Below, piece by piece: positions 43,801 through 56,200 of a DNA stretch of 64,000 bases. This DNA comes from Saccopteryx bilineata (Eukaryota; Chordata; Mammalia; Chiroptera; Emballonuridae). Each line of letters begins with the position of its first letter. Within the stretch, counting starts at the first letter, position 1. The translations under genes and the position numbers were made by a program. The notes under the pieces were generated by a model, which worked only from the letters and a program-made list of their open reading frames with translations, was not told where the DNA came from and did no database searches. The DNA is taken from assembly GCF_036850765.1 (NCBI RefSeq), contig NC_089493.1, positions 297,592,349 through 297,656,348 on the forward strand. Direction: 5' to 3'.

Positions 43801-46800
43801 TTGGAGAGAGGAGAGAGAGAGAGAGAGAGAGAAGGGGGAGGAGCAGGAAGCACCCACTCCCATATGTGCCTTGACCAGACAAGCCCAGGGTCTCAAACCG
43901 GCAACCTCAACATTCCAGGTGGACGCTTTATCCACAGCGCCACCGGAGTCACTCACAGGAGAAATGTGCCAGGGATCTTAGAGTGACAAGTGTGAAGTCA
44001 CAGGGCCCAGAAAAGCACGCTTGTCGCCAGTAGGGGGTGGGGGACGGGGGGCGGTGTTAACACGGCCTCCAGGCAGCTGACGGGTGGGGGCAGGTGGGCA
44101 CGCACTTCACCGGCCACGCTCACTCTCTCGCTGGTGGTTTGTGTGTGGAAGCGATACTCTTACTATCTGGCCAACGGGGTCCGGAAAGACATGATTGCCC
44201 CGGAAGAGGATGAGGTGATGGTTCGGATTTCGAAGCTGATTCCTCACACACTCCTGGCAAGCCCCCGCCTGGAGCCCCTGGTGAAGCGCCTCGTGGAGGA
44301 GAAGGAGAAGGACTATTACAGCAGCCTGATGAAAAGCACAGGTGAGGCTGGGAGGAGCTGGGGCAGGGGGCTCCCAGGTGGGGGGCTCCTGCGTTCCTCA
44401 CTCGCACTCTCAGTCCTCAACTCCGGTTCCTCTGACAACGCCAGAAGCGTCGTCTAACTTTTCATTCGCGTGCCCCCCTCAGACCCCCATCCCTCATGGC
44501 TAGACCTGCCCTCCTCTCACGTTAATGTGCCTCCACGTAGCCTGGTGGTCTGCTTAGAATGCAGACTCGGATGCATAGATCTGAGGCAGACCCAAGTTCC
44601 TGAATTCCTGTTTTCTTTCTTTCTTTTTTTAAATTCAGTGAGAGGAGGGGAGGCTGAGACAAACTCCCGCATGCACTCCAACCAGGATCCACCCAGTAAG
44701 CCCACTAGGGGGCGATGCTCTGCCCATCTGGGGTGCTGCTCTGTTGCTCAGCAACCAAGCTCTTCTTAGCACCTGAGGCGGAGGCCATGGAGCCATCCTC
44801 AGTGCTTGGAGTCAAGTTGCTCCAATTGAGCCATGGCTGCAGAAGAGGGAGAGAGAGAGAGAGAGAAAGAAAAGAGAGGAGTGGAAGGGGGGAGAAGCAG
44901 ATGGGTGCTTCTCCTATGTGCCCTGACCGGGAATCAAACCTGGGATATCCACATCCTGGGCCAATGCTCTACCACTGAGCCAACCGGCCAGGGCAGGTTC
45001 TGCATTTCTAACAGGCTCCCAGGTGAGGCAACAGGTGCTACTCCCCCAGGGACAGCACAACGGTTAGCCAGGGCCGACTCAACATTTAAAGTCATGCTCA
45101 ATGCCTGCCTCTTTCCACAAGTGTTTCTACCTCTCTCCAGTCATCGGAGGTCGCTGCGTCCTCTGTGCTGCTTTGGAACTTCTGTGCCGTTCTGTGAGGC
45201 TGGCCTTGGCTTTGCCGTCCTCGTGGGTCTTACCCGCCTCATGAGACCGGTAGCTCTTGGGTGGTAAAGGATGTCTGATTGATCCTCACTGCCCTGCGTC
45301 CCTGACCCGGGGTCTTGTGTTCACAGTTGGTCATGGGCAGTATTTGATGATGGTGAGTGGTGTGAGACACACCTCAAAGAGGAAGGGTGACGGTGCGAGT
45401 CCCCTACCTTCCTGTTTTATCTGGACAACAGCTATTTTGCTGTGGTTTTTGTTTTTTGTTTTTTACCAACTTGCCTAGTTAAGTTCTAATGTCCTAGTGA
45501 ACTTTCTAAGGTGTCGGCGTCATGGCTCCTCGTCTACGACAGGGTAGAGAACCAAACCCACAGGGAGAAACACGGAAAACCCTTCAAATTCCAGCCCCAA
45601 CCTGCCCCTCCTGTTTCACCACCGTAACCTCTAACCCCTGCACCTGCCGTGTCTGCCGCAGAAGGAGTAACGGCCCCTGGAGCGTATTCCACAGAAGTCG
45701 TGGCACTGCGCTTCTGTGTCCTGCTTGCTCCTGCCTCCCAGTGCTCCTGCCTCCCGGTCCTGTCCTGTCTGAGACACCCCGACTCAGGCCTGACGACCCA
45801 GCTTACACGGCACTTCGCCCGTGAAGCTCTCCCCAGTCTTTCTCTCCTTCCCTCGTGAAATTCTGGCCTCTCTGAATTTCCATTCTGAGTATCCCGGTCA
45901 TCCGTTGGGTTGATTTTCTCCGGCTCACTAGGTTAGCGTGAGAAGCCGGTGAATGAACGATTCATGGGGTAGAGCGAATAGTCGTCCCTTGTCACGCAGG
46001 ATGCTAGACGATCTCAACGGGGATTCAACCCTGAGTTCTTAGTGCCTCGGACGGTGACCTGGCCCAGCTGCGCCCCTGATCTGTCTTCAGGAGGAAGACA
46101 CCGAGCAGCGGTGGGGGACCTTCCTGCCCAGCTCGGTTATCCTCAGGGAGATTGCCAATGACCTTGTCAACCCCGGGGGGCACGTTCCAGCGTTCACCTT
46201 CCAAGCGCTGACGGCGTGAGCGCAGCGTGCTCGGGGGTCCCCGCGCACTGACCGCGTGAGCGCAGCGTGCTCGGGGTCCCCGCTCACTGACGGCGTGAGC
46301 GCAGCGTGCTCGGGGTCCCCGCGCACTGACCGCGTGAGCGCAGCGTGCTCGGGGTCCCCGCCCACTGACGGCGTGAGCGCAGCGTGCTCGGGGTCCCCGC
46401 GCACTGACCGCGTCCGTCTGTCCTGTTGGTTCTAGTGGACTACATCCTCCTGGACGCGGAGGAGAGGAAGCGGCTCTGCATCGCGACCGTCCCCCGCCGG
46501 TTCCCGCAGAGAGTGATCCGGGCCCCCGTCCCCTGGCACAGCGCCTACAGGAACGCCCAGACGTGGAGCGAGGAGCACCTGCACGTGGGGAGCCCCATGG
46601 TGCTCCGCTTGGAGGAGCTGTGGTTCTCAGAGTAAGCACGGCACCCCCGAATCCCCTGTCCTCTCTCTGTTGCCTCCCCTTCCCGTCTCAGACAGCAGCT
46701 TCTGCCATGTCCGGGGGCGGAGTCCTGCCCTCCACGTGCAATGACAACATTCCAGACCATTCGGGCGCGGGGACTGGGGCGCGCCCTCTGTGACCCCCAG

Positions 46801-47214
46801 CACGCCTGTCTCTGAGCTCTGGAGCGCCGTTGTGGAGCCTGCTCGGGCCCAGACCCGGACTCTGACACCTCAGGGGTAGTGTACCAGGTGCCTTGACACG
46901 CGAGCACTTCAGGTCACGAGCCCTTTGAGAGACGAGCCGTCACTCGCGGGGGTTTTTGCTTTAGGTGACGAGCGGATGTTGGAATCGCGAGTGTTGGGCA
47001 AATGAGTTTGTAAAATTTGTGTTTTTTGAGTTTGCTCGCTTTTATTGTTAAAATGGCGCTGGGCAGCTGTCAGTGAAATTGCTCATTACCTTCCTACTTG
47101 GGAAGGGCCGTGGTTACGCTAATGTCTCCTCTCCCCTCTGCCAGCATCTTCGCCTGACCTTGAAGGTAAATACACTTCATAAACCAGTTTATTTCTTTAC
47201 ATTCTCTCTTATTA

Positions 47215-47256
<42 letters not shown>

Positions 47257-50200
47257 CATATATATATTATATGTATTTGTTATTTATAAAGTACATTTAC
47301 TTATTTAAAAGCAGATAAGACAAAAAATTCCTGTGGTTTTTGGAAGCCGGAATGGGTTAACTGCATCCCCATTGATTGAAATGGGGAAACTCGATTTGAC
47401 ACACGAGCAAATTGAGTCCCGAGCTCGGGCCATGAAACAGATGAGACTCGTGTGTCAAGGGGCCACTGTAGACGGTGGGCCTCATCTCTCTGTGCCTCAT
47501 CGCTGGGTTTGGCGTAGCGAGATCCGCCACCTCGCAGGGCGGCAGGAAGAATAAACCACTTAGTGAGTACAAAGTACTCAGAACGTGAGTGCCCGGTGAG
47601 TGTGAGCCCTGCCCCCACTATGACGTGCGTCTCACTGCATTCCAATCGCATGTTCACCTGTGTGTCTCTCTCTCTAAGCTGTGAGCGCTGTGGGTGCTCA
47701 GCTCGGACTCCTCTAGTTAACTCAGTTCGAGCACAAGACGGCAAGCAGCAGTTTCCCTCAAACTCATCAACCACTAAATTGGCCAGTGGCACTGTAGATG
47801 TCCAGAGAAGAGTCACTTTTTCTTTCCTTAAATTCTTATAAATCCACACACCATAAAATCCGCCCCTTGAAAGTGGACAATGCAGTAGATTGTGTCTTCA
47901 CAGGTTTTTTTTACAACCCTGGCCACTCTCTTAACTAATTCGAGAATATTTTCACCTACCCAGGCGGGTGCACAGGGGATAGAGCATTGGACTGGGATGC
48001 GGAGGACCCAGGTTCAAAACCCCGAGGTCTCCAGCTTGAGCACAGGGTCACTGACTTGAGCACGGGGTCACTGACTTGAGCATGGGACCAGACATGACCC
48101 CAGGGTCACTGGCTTGAGCTCAAAGGTCGCTGGCTTGAGCCCAAGGTCGCTGGCTTGAGCAAGGGGTCACTCACTTTGCGGTAGCCCCCCCCTCCCCGTC
48201 AAGGCACATATGAGAAAGCAGTCAATGAACAACTAAGGTGCTGCAACAAAGAATTGATGCTTCTCATCTCTCTCCCTTCCTGTCTGTCTGTCCCTATCTG
48301 TCTCTCTCTCTCTGACTCTTTCACTTTGTAAAATAAATAAATAAATAAATAAATAAATAGAATATTTTTATCATTCCCGAAAAGGAAACCATGTCCCATT
48401 AGCAGGTCCCTCCCCCTCCCTCTCCCTCCCACTCAGCCCCTGCTGGAAACCACAACATCCGCTTTCTGTCTCTGGGGGTCGGCCTGTTCTGACATTTTAT
48501 ATAAAGGCAGTCCCGGGGTCCTTCGTGTCCTCAGGGTTCATCCACACGGAGGCGCCTGTGCGTTCTCCGTCCCTTCTCCTGCCTGAAGAAGATTGCATCC
48601 TGTAGCCCCGCCCCCTTCTGTTCTATCCGTTTCTTTGACTGCGCTGGGAGGAATGGCTGTCATTTTCTTCTGGGCTCCCCTCCAGAACAGGTGCAAATCC
48701 TGGTGGGAAAAACGAGGCTCACGGCAGAATGCGTTTTATCCTGGAGAACTTACTTGTTCTTCACATTCTTAGTTTTTACCCGTATTTTTGAAAAGGAATT
48801 GTTGGGGAGGTCAGACTAGGAGGGAGCCCACCAATGACAAGAAGTGAGCACTTCCCCCACCCCCTTCTTGGGACAGAATCCCGTTTTCTGAGGCGCTGGA
48901 AGGGCCAGTCAAGACACTGATTAGAGAAGCAACTTTCTAACTTGGGATAATTTATAGACTGGGCTTCGAGCCCAGACTGCCTGGGTTCTGGTTGCTGCTC
49001 TGTCGCTAATGAACTTTGTGATTTGGGGGGGGGAGGGAGTCAAGCCCTCTGGGCTCCTGTTTCTTTACGTGTAAGATGGGAATGATAACAATGTTACATC
49101 ATGGGGTTGTTGGGTACAGTGCTTAGAACAGTGCTGGGCAGACAGGACTCGTTCAGTAAATGAAGGTCCTGCTTTGACTACCAGCATGTGTATGACCTCA
49201 AAAAAAAAAAAAAAAATTAACAAAGAGCTCGGTGTCAGGCCTGGTGAAATGGCCAGAGTTCAGTGCCCAAGCGAGGTGCACGTAAGTTTAATTTGATTAT
49301 ATAATGAAGATGGGAGATTATTGGACCTACAGCCTCTACTGAGAAGAAAGGACTCTTGCCACATGCTTTTCCCGGCTCCATAAAGAAAATTACGTCGGCC
49401 AAAAATGGCACAGAAATGAACCAGAATCTTCCAGAAGGTTTTGCCAGCTGAATAATAATAATGATGATAAAACCAGCAGGAAGGAAGATTTGTTAAAGTA
49501 ATGATACAGAGTAATTTTCTTACATGACCTGCACTGTTTTTGTTTTTTAAATTTGTTTTTATTTAGAAAATTCAGTTTAACAGAGTCACCTTGACCCACA
49601 AGGGCACATAGATGTCAGGTCGGCGTCCCCACATCATTTGAACAGTGGGTTATGCTATATACCCATCACCCCAACTCAAATCCTTTTCCTTCTCCTCATA
49701 TTGACCTGCACCATTTAACTCTCAAAATTCTCAGAGGTCACCTCGTCATCCGTGAAGGGTGAGGCGTTTGGGAACGGAATGAGGGTGGCGGTCTCAAGGG
49801 ATGTATGCTTTCTGACCGCTGTAAGAAGTTTGTTCAGGTGTGGGACATCACCACCAGGTGGTGACCAGGGCCATCCTGGGGTGGACCAGGGCCCAATGGG
49901 ATGAGCAAGGTTCCCAGGTTCTGTCTTTCCCTGGCAGCGCTCTGTCTCTGGCCAGACAAGAGGAAGACTCAAGTTCACCACCTCCAACACCAAGAAACAG
50001 AGGCTGCAGGGTGTACGGAGGGGGCGTGCCTCGAAGTCATTACAGTGAGAGGCAGCAGCTGAGACAAGCTAAGAACTAGACCAGAAGTGAGGTCTCGTGG
50101 GGCAAGAGGCAGACACGGATGATTTAAAAGAGAGATTTATAAATGAAGAGAGTAGATGTCAGGAACGGACAAGGGTGGCCCTGAAAGCCAGAAGTGGCCT

Positions 50201-53200
50201 TGGGGGGGTGTGGTGAAGGTCAACGCATCCGCTGACCTGAAAGAAATGCAAAGGATTAAAGAGCATCGCCCAGGAGAGCGTCCACTCAACACGGATACTT
50301 GGAGCCCCGCACCGTGTACGGCAGTGTGCTGAGGGCGGCCGGTGTGTCCCGGTGCACCTGTCAGAGGGGGTAGGTGTGTCCCGGTGCACCTGTCAGAGGG
50401 GCGCAGGTGTGTCCCGGTGCACCTGTCAGAGGGGCGCAGGTGTGTCCCGGTGCACCTGTCAGAGGGGTGCACCTGTCAGAGGGGCACAGGTGTGTCCCGG
50501 TGCACCTGTCAGAGGGGCACAGGTGTGTCCCGGTGCACCTGTCAGAGGGGGGCAGGTGTGTCCCGGTGCACCTGTCAGAGGGGGGCAGGTGTGTCCCGGT
50601 GCACCTGTCAGAGGGGGTAGGTGTGTCCCGGTGCACCTGTCAGAGGGGGGTAGGTGTGTCCCGGTGCACCTGTCAGAGGGGGGTAGGTGTGTCCCGGTGC
50701 ACCTGTCAGAGGGGGGTAGGTGTGTCCCGGTGCACCTGTCAGAGGGGTAGGTGTGTCCCGGTGCACCTGTCAGAGGGGTGCACCTGTCAGAGGGGGGTAG
50801 GTGTGTCCCGGTGCACCTGTCAGAGGGGGGTAGGTGTGTCCCGGTGCACCTGTCAGAGGGGCGTAGGTGTGTCCCGGTGCACCTGTCAGAGGGGGGTAGG
50901 TGTGTCCCGGTGCACCTGTCAGAGGGGGGTAGGTGTGTCCCGGTGCACCTGTCAGAGGGGGGCAGGTGTGTCCTGGTGCACCTGTCAGAGGGCCGCAGGT
51001 GTGTCCTGGTGCACCTGTCAGAGGGGCGTAGGTGTGTCCTGGTGCACCTGTCAGAGGGGGGTAGGTATGTCCCGGTGCACCTGTCAGAGGAGTGCACCTG
51101 TCAGAGGGGGGTAGGTGTGTCCCGGTGCACCTGTCAGAGGGGGGCAGGTGTGTCCTGGTGCACCTGTCAGAGGGGCGTAGGTGTGTCCTGGTGCACCTGT
51201 CAGAGGGGCGTAGGTGTGTCCTGGTGCACCTGTCAGAGGGGCGTAGGTGTGTCCTGGTGCACCTGTCAGAGGGGCGTAGGTGTGTCCTGGTGCACCTGTC
51301 AGAGGGGTGCAGGTGTGTCCTGGTGCACCTGTCAGAGGGGTGCACCTGTCAGAGGGGGGCAGGTGTGTCCCGGTGCACCTGTCAGAGGGGCGCAGGTCTG
51401 TAGGTTTCTGGGTTCAGACCAAAGCCATCCTCCCAGTTTTCTGAAGTAGCTCAACTGAGCACTTGATCATGAAGGTGGTGCATTGCTTTCCTGAGTCCTC
51501 TGTGTCTTCACTGCCTGTTGTGAAGAACTTCGACTGGTCCGTTTGGGGTCCCACTTCCCAGACAGCCACAGGGGAAGTTTGTGCCCAAACCCTCACCCCC
51601 CACGGGCGACCCGGCACAACACAGAGGAAGACTCAGTAGACACCCTCTTTGCGAGAGTTTTTGGGGACGGCCCACTCCCTCCTCCGGCTCCCGCGTTTTT
51701 CAGATGCACTTGGTTTTGATCTGCTCACATCTTCTCTCCTGGGAGAAAAGACAGGAGGGGCCCTTCGAGCCTGTCCTCTCTGCCTTCGGTCACCGAGCAC
51801 CTTCTCTGCTGAGGCCACCACGTGTCCCTTTCTCTCGGCAGATTGAGGGACCTCCGCTTCGTCCGCACAGCGGAGCTCCTGGCGGGCACGCTGCCTCTGC
51901 AGCCCGGCGAGTTCTGGGATGTGGTCCAGAGACACTGCGTGGAGGCGCGCCAGGTCCTTCTCAACAAGTCAGTGTCCCCCCCCTGTCCCCCCCCGCCACC
52001 CAGGGTGGGCCAGGTCCTTCTCAACAAGTCAGTGTCCCCCCCTGTCCCCCCCTGTCACCCAGGGTGGGCCAGGTCCTTCTCAACAAGTCAGTGTCCCCCC
52101 CTGTCCCCCCCTGTCACCCAGGGTGGGCCAGGTCCTTCTCAACAAGTCAGTGTCCCCCCCTGTCCCCCCCCGCCACCCAGGGTGGGCCAGGTCCTTCTCA
52201 ACAAGTCAGTGTCCCCCCCCTGTCCCCCCCCTGTCACCCAGGGTGGGCCAGGTCCTTCTCAACAAGTCAGTGTCCGCCTCCTCCCCCCACCCCACCGCCA
52301 CCCAGGGTGGGGCAGGTCCTTCTCAACAAGTCAGTGTCCCCCCCTGTCACCCAGGGTGGGCCAGGTCCTTCTCAACAAGTCAGTGTCCCCCCCTGTCCCC
52401 CCCCGTCACCCAGGGTGGGCCAGGTCCTTCTCAACAAGTCAGTGTCCCCCCCTGCCCCCCCTGTCACCCAGGGTGGGCCAGGTCCTTCTCAACAAGTCAG
52501 TGTCCCCCCCCGTCCCCCCCCTGTCACCCAGGGTGGGCCAGGTCCTTCTCAACAAGTCAGTGTCCCCCCCTGCCCCCCCCTGTCACCCAGGGTGGGCCAG
52601 GTCCTTCTCAACAAGTCAGTGTCCCCCCCTGTCCCCCCCTGTCACCCAGGGTGGGCCAGGTCCTTCTCAACAAGTCAGTGTCCCCCCCCGTCCCCCCCCT
52701 GTCACCCAGGGTGGGCCAGGTCCTTCTCAACAAGTCAGTGTCCCCCCCCTGTCCCTCCCCGTCACCCAGGGTGGGCCAGGTCCTTCTCAACAAGTCAGTG
52801 TCCCCCCCTGTCCCCCCCTGTCACCCAGGGTGGGCCAGGTCCTTCTCAACAAGTCAGTGTCCCCCCTGTCCCCCCCCCGTCACCCAGGGTGGGCCAGGTC
52901 CTTCTCAACAAGTCAGTGTCCCCCCCTGTCCCCCCCTGTCACCCAGGGTGGGCCAGGTCCTTCTCAACAAGTCAGTGTCCCCCCCTGTCCCCCCCCCTGT
53001 CACCCAGGGTGGGCCAGGTCCTTCTCAACAAGTCAGTGTCCCCCCCTGCCCCCCCTGTCACCCAGGGTGGGCCAGGTCCTTCTCAACAAGTCAGTGTCCC
53101 CCCCTGTCCCCCCCCTGTCACCCAGGGTGGGCCAGGTCCTTCTCAACAAGTCAGTGTCCCCCCCCGTCCCCCCCCCTGTCACCCAGGGTGGGCCAGGTCC

Positions 53201-56200
53201 TTCTCAACAAGTCAGTGTCCCCCCCCTGTCCCTCCCCGTCACCCAGGGTGGGCCAGGTCCTTCTCAACAAGTCAGTGTCCCCCCCTGTCCCCCCCTGTCA
53301 CCCAGGGTGGGCCAGGTCCTTCTCAACAAGTCAGTGTCCGCCCCCCCCCTGTCACCCAGCGTGGGCCAGGTCCTTCTCAACAAGTCAGTGTCCCCCCCTG
53401 TCCCCCCCCTGTCACCCAGGGTGGGCCAGGTCCTTCTCAACAAGTCAGTGTCCCCCCCTGTCCCCCCCCTGTCACCCAGGGTGGGCCAGGTCCTTCTCAA
53501 CAAGTCAGTGTCCGCCCCCCCCCCCCGCCACCCAGGGTGGGGCTGCTTCACGGGGGGGGGAGTCCTCGAGACAGAGAGCCCTCCGGCAGGAACACGGGTC
53601 CCCAGCCCGGGGGGTGGGCTGCGGTTTGCAGACTTCCCACAGACACCATCTCCCTCCATCCCCTTCCTGCCTGGGTCCCCCCCCCTCCATCCAGCCTTGG
53701 TGTCTCCTCACCAATTCTGCTCTTCGTGCCCCCCCCAACTCCGAGCTCCCTCTGGCTTTTTAAACTCTCTCGTGAGAATTCACTGTGAGGGTACCCCTTT
53801 TGTGCCCCTCTTCCGAAGTCCTCAAGGCCTTGCTGGGTGACAGGACAGCGCAGCTGAGTGACCTGTGTTCAGGGGGCCCAGATGAACAGCCGCGGGGTTC
53901 CAAGCTTAGGTGGTTTCCAGGCACTTAGTTAATTCCTGTCTTTCTTCACAAATGCACACAGGGCTGTGTCCGGAGCCAGAGACTTTCTCTCCTATAAAAC
54001 GATGATGATGCTACTTGCCCTTGGAGTTTTTGGGGGGGGGGTTGTTTATTTTTTGTATTTTTCTGAAGTGAGAAGCAGGGAGGCACACAGACAGACTCCT
54101 GGATGTGCCTGACTGGGACCTACCTGGCATGCTCACCAGGGGGTGATGCTCTGCCCATCTGGGGAGTCGCTCTGTCGCAACCAGAGCCATTCTAGAGCCT
54201 GAGGCAGAGGCCACAGAGCCATCCCCAGTGCCCGGGCCAACTTTGCTCCAGTGGAGCCTTGGCTGCGGGAGGGGAAGAGAGAGACAGAGAGGAAGGAGAG
54301 GGGAGGGGTGGAGAAGCAGATGGGCGCTTCTCCTGTGTGCCCTGGCCGGAAATTGAACCCAAGACCTCCACACACGTAGCGGACGCTCTACCGCTGAGCC
54401 AACCAGCCAGGTGGCCCCTTGGGCTTTTATTATCGGGGAATATGCAGGTCTATGCAGTAGCTGGCTCAGGGTCACTGCTTAGTACAGATGGTGATTATCA
54501 CCCCTGTGACTGTGACTTGCCCTCTAGTCTAGTACTTCTAGATTGCTGCAGTCGTCGTTTCCTGGCAATCAGAAAAGAGATGTCACGGAAGGGACAGGGT
54601 GGTGGTTCCCACCAGGAATCGGGCATGAGAATTGGGGGGCAGTAGGAAGAAAGGACCAGTGAGGCGTCCATTTCTTTCTCCTTTCGGTTTTCAGACTTCT
54701 CCCCTGGACTTCTGAACGGCCGCCACCGCCACCCTGGAGTGTCTCCTCCCGTGCTTTCCTCCTTTCCTCCCCTTTCTCTCTTCTTTCCCTGAGAAAGTCT
54801 GAACCGTAGACCAGAGACTTGCCAGGGAGGAGACACCACACAAAACATTCCAGTTTCCTTAGGCGACTTCACCCCAATCTCTGCTTATAATTTAAAAACA
54901 AAAAACAAAAAACAACTCTAAGCTCTTCTGACAAAATGTGACACCGGGATCCCCTATCCATCTGGCTACTGTTAATGGAAGAAGAACCTCTCGGGTTTTT
55001 TTTCCACAGGAAAGGGCTGTTGGCAGGAGAGGCCGCGGGCGGGCGGGAAAGCCCCAGTTGGCAGAGCTGCCGTCTCCCCTGCCATGGAGAGTGGGGCCGG
55101 CGGGGAGGAGGCCTCCTGCCTCCAGACTCGGAGGAGGCTCTTACGTGGACGCTCCCTGGAATTTGCAGGTGGATCCCCACCTGTGCGCAGCTGTTCGTCT
55201 CCTGGAAGGAGCACTGGGTCCATTTTGCTCCCAAGAGTGACTACGACTCCTCACGTCACATCGAGGAGTATTTTGCCTCCGTGGCCTCGTTCATGTCCCT
55301 GCAACTCAGAGGGCTGGTCATTAAGTCTCTTGAGGACCTTGTCTCTTTTTTCATGATACACAAGGTAGGTAGGGGCCACTCAGAGGCTCTTCTGAAGGAC
55401 ATGACCAAGCTGGAGCGAGGGTTCCATCAGCTATGAAGCCAGGACAAAAAAAAAACAAAACAAACAAACAAAAAGACCCCCACACAATTCTTGATTCCCA
55501 CATAGTTCATTCAGGTCATTATTACTTTACAAACTAATAACGGGAAACTGCAGCAAGCTTTCCTGAGATAGTTACCCAACTATGAAGTTGATGAACATCG
55601 ACAGAAATGGAGACGTTGATAAAGAAATCTGAAGAAAACTCTGGCAGGGTAGCTCAGGGGTCCCCAAGCTACGGCCCACGGGCCGCATGCAGCCCCCTGT
55701 GGCCATTTATCCGGCCCCCGCCGCACTTCCGGAAGGGGCACCTCTTTCACTGGTGGTCAGTGAGAGGAGCACACTGACCATCTCATTAGCCAAAAGCAGG
55801 CCCAGAGTTCCCAATGAAGTACTGGTCAGTTTGTTGATTTCAAGTTACTTGTTCTTTATTTTAAATATTGTATTTGTTCCCGTTTTGTTTTTTTACTTTA
55901 AAATAAGATATGTGCAGTGTGCATAGGGATATGTTCATAGTTTTGTTTTTTTTTTCCCTGTATTTTTCTGAAACCTAAAACAGGGAGAGGCAGTCAGACA
56001 GATTCCCGCATGCGCCCGACCGGGATCCACCCGGCATGCCCACCAGGGGGCGACGCTCTGCCCACCAGGGGGCGATGCTCTGCCCCTCCAGGGCGTCGCT
56101 CTGTTGCGACCAGAGCCACTCTAGTGCCTGAGGCAGAGGCCATGGAGCCATCCCCAGCGCCCGGGCCATCTTTGCTCCAATGGAGCCTTGGCTGCAGGAG

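Noticed and set aside
50374..51449. Frames of 190-246 codons on both strands
   Set aside because: A 33-bp unit without stops is open by arithmetic in several frames; no start or splice context.
51581..53840. Open frames of 735, 672 and 614 codons in all three plus frames
   Set aside because: They run across the stop-free 59-bp minisatellite. Only the 126-nt exon at the left end is supported as coding.
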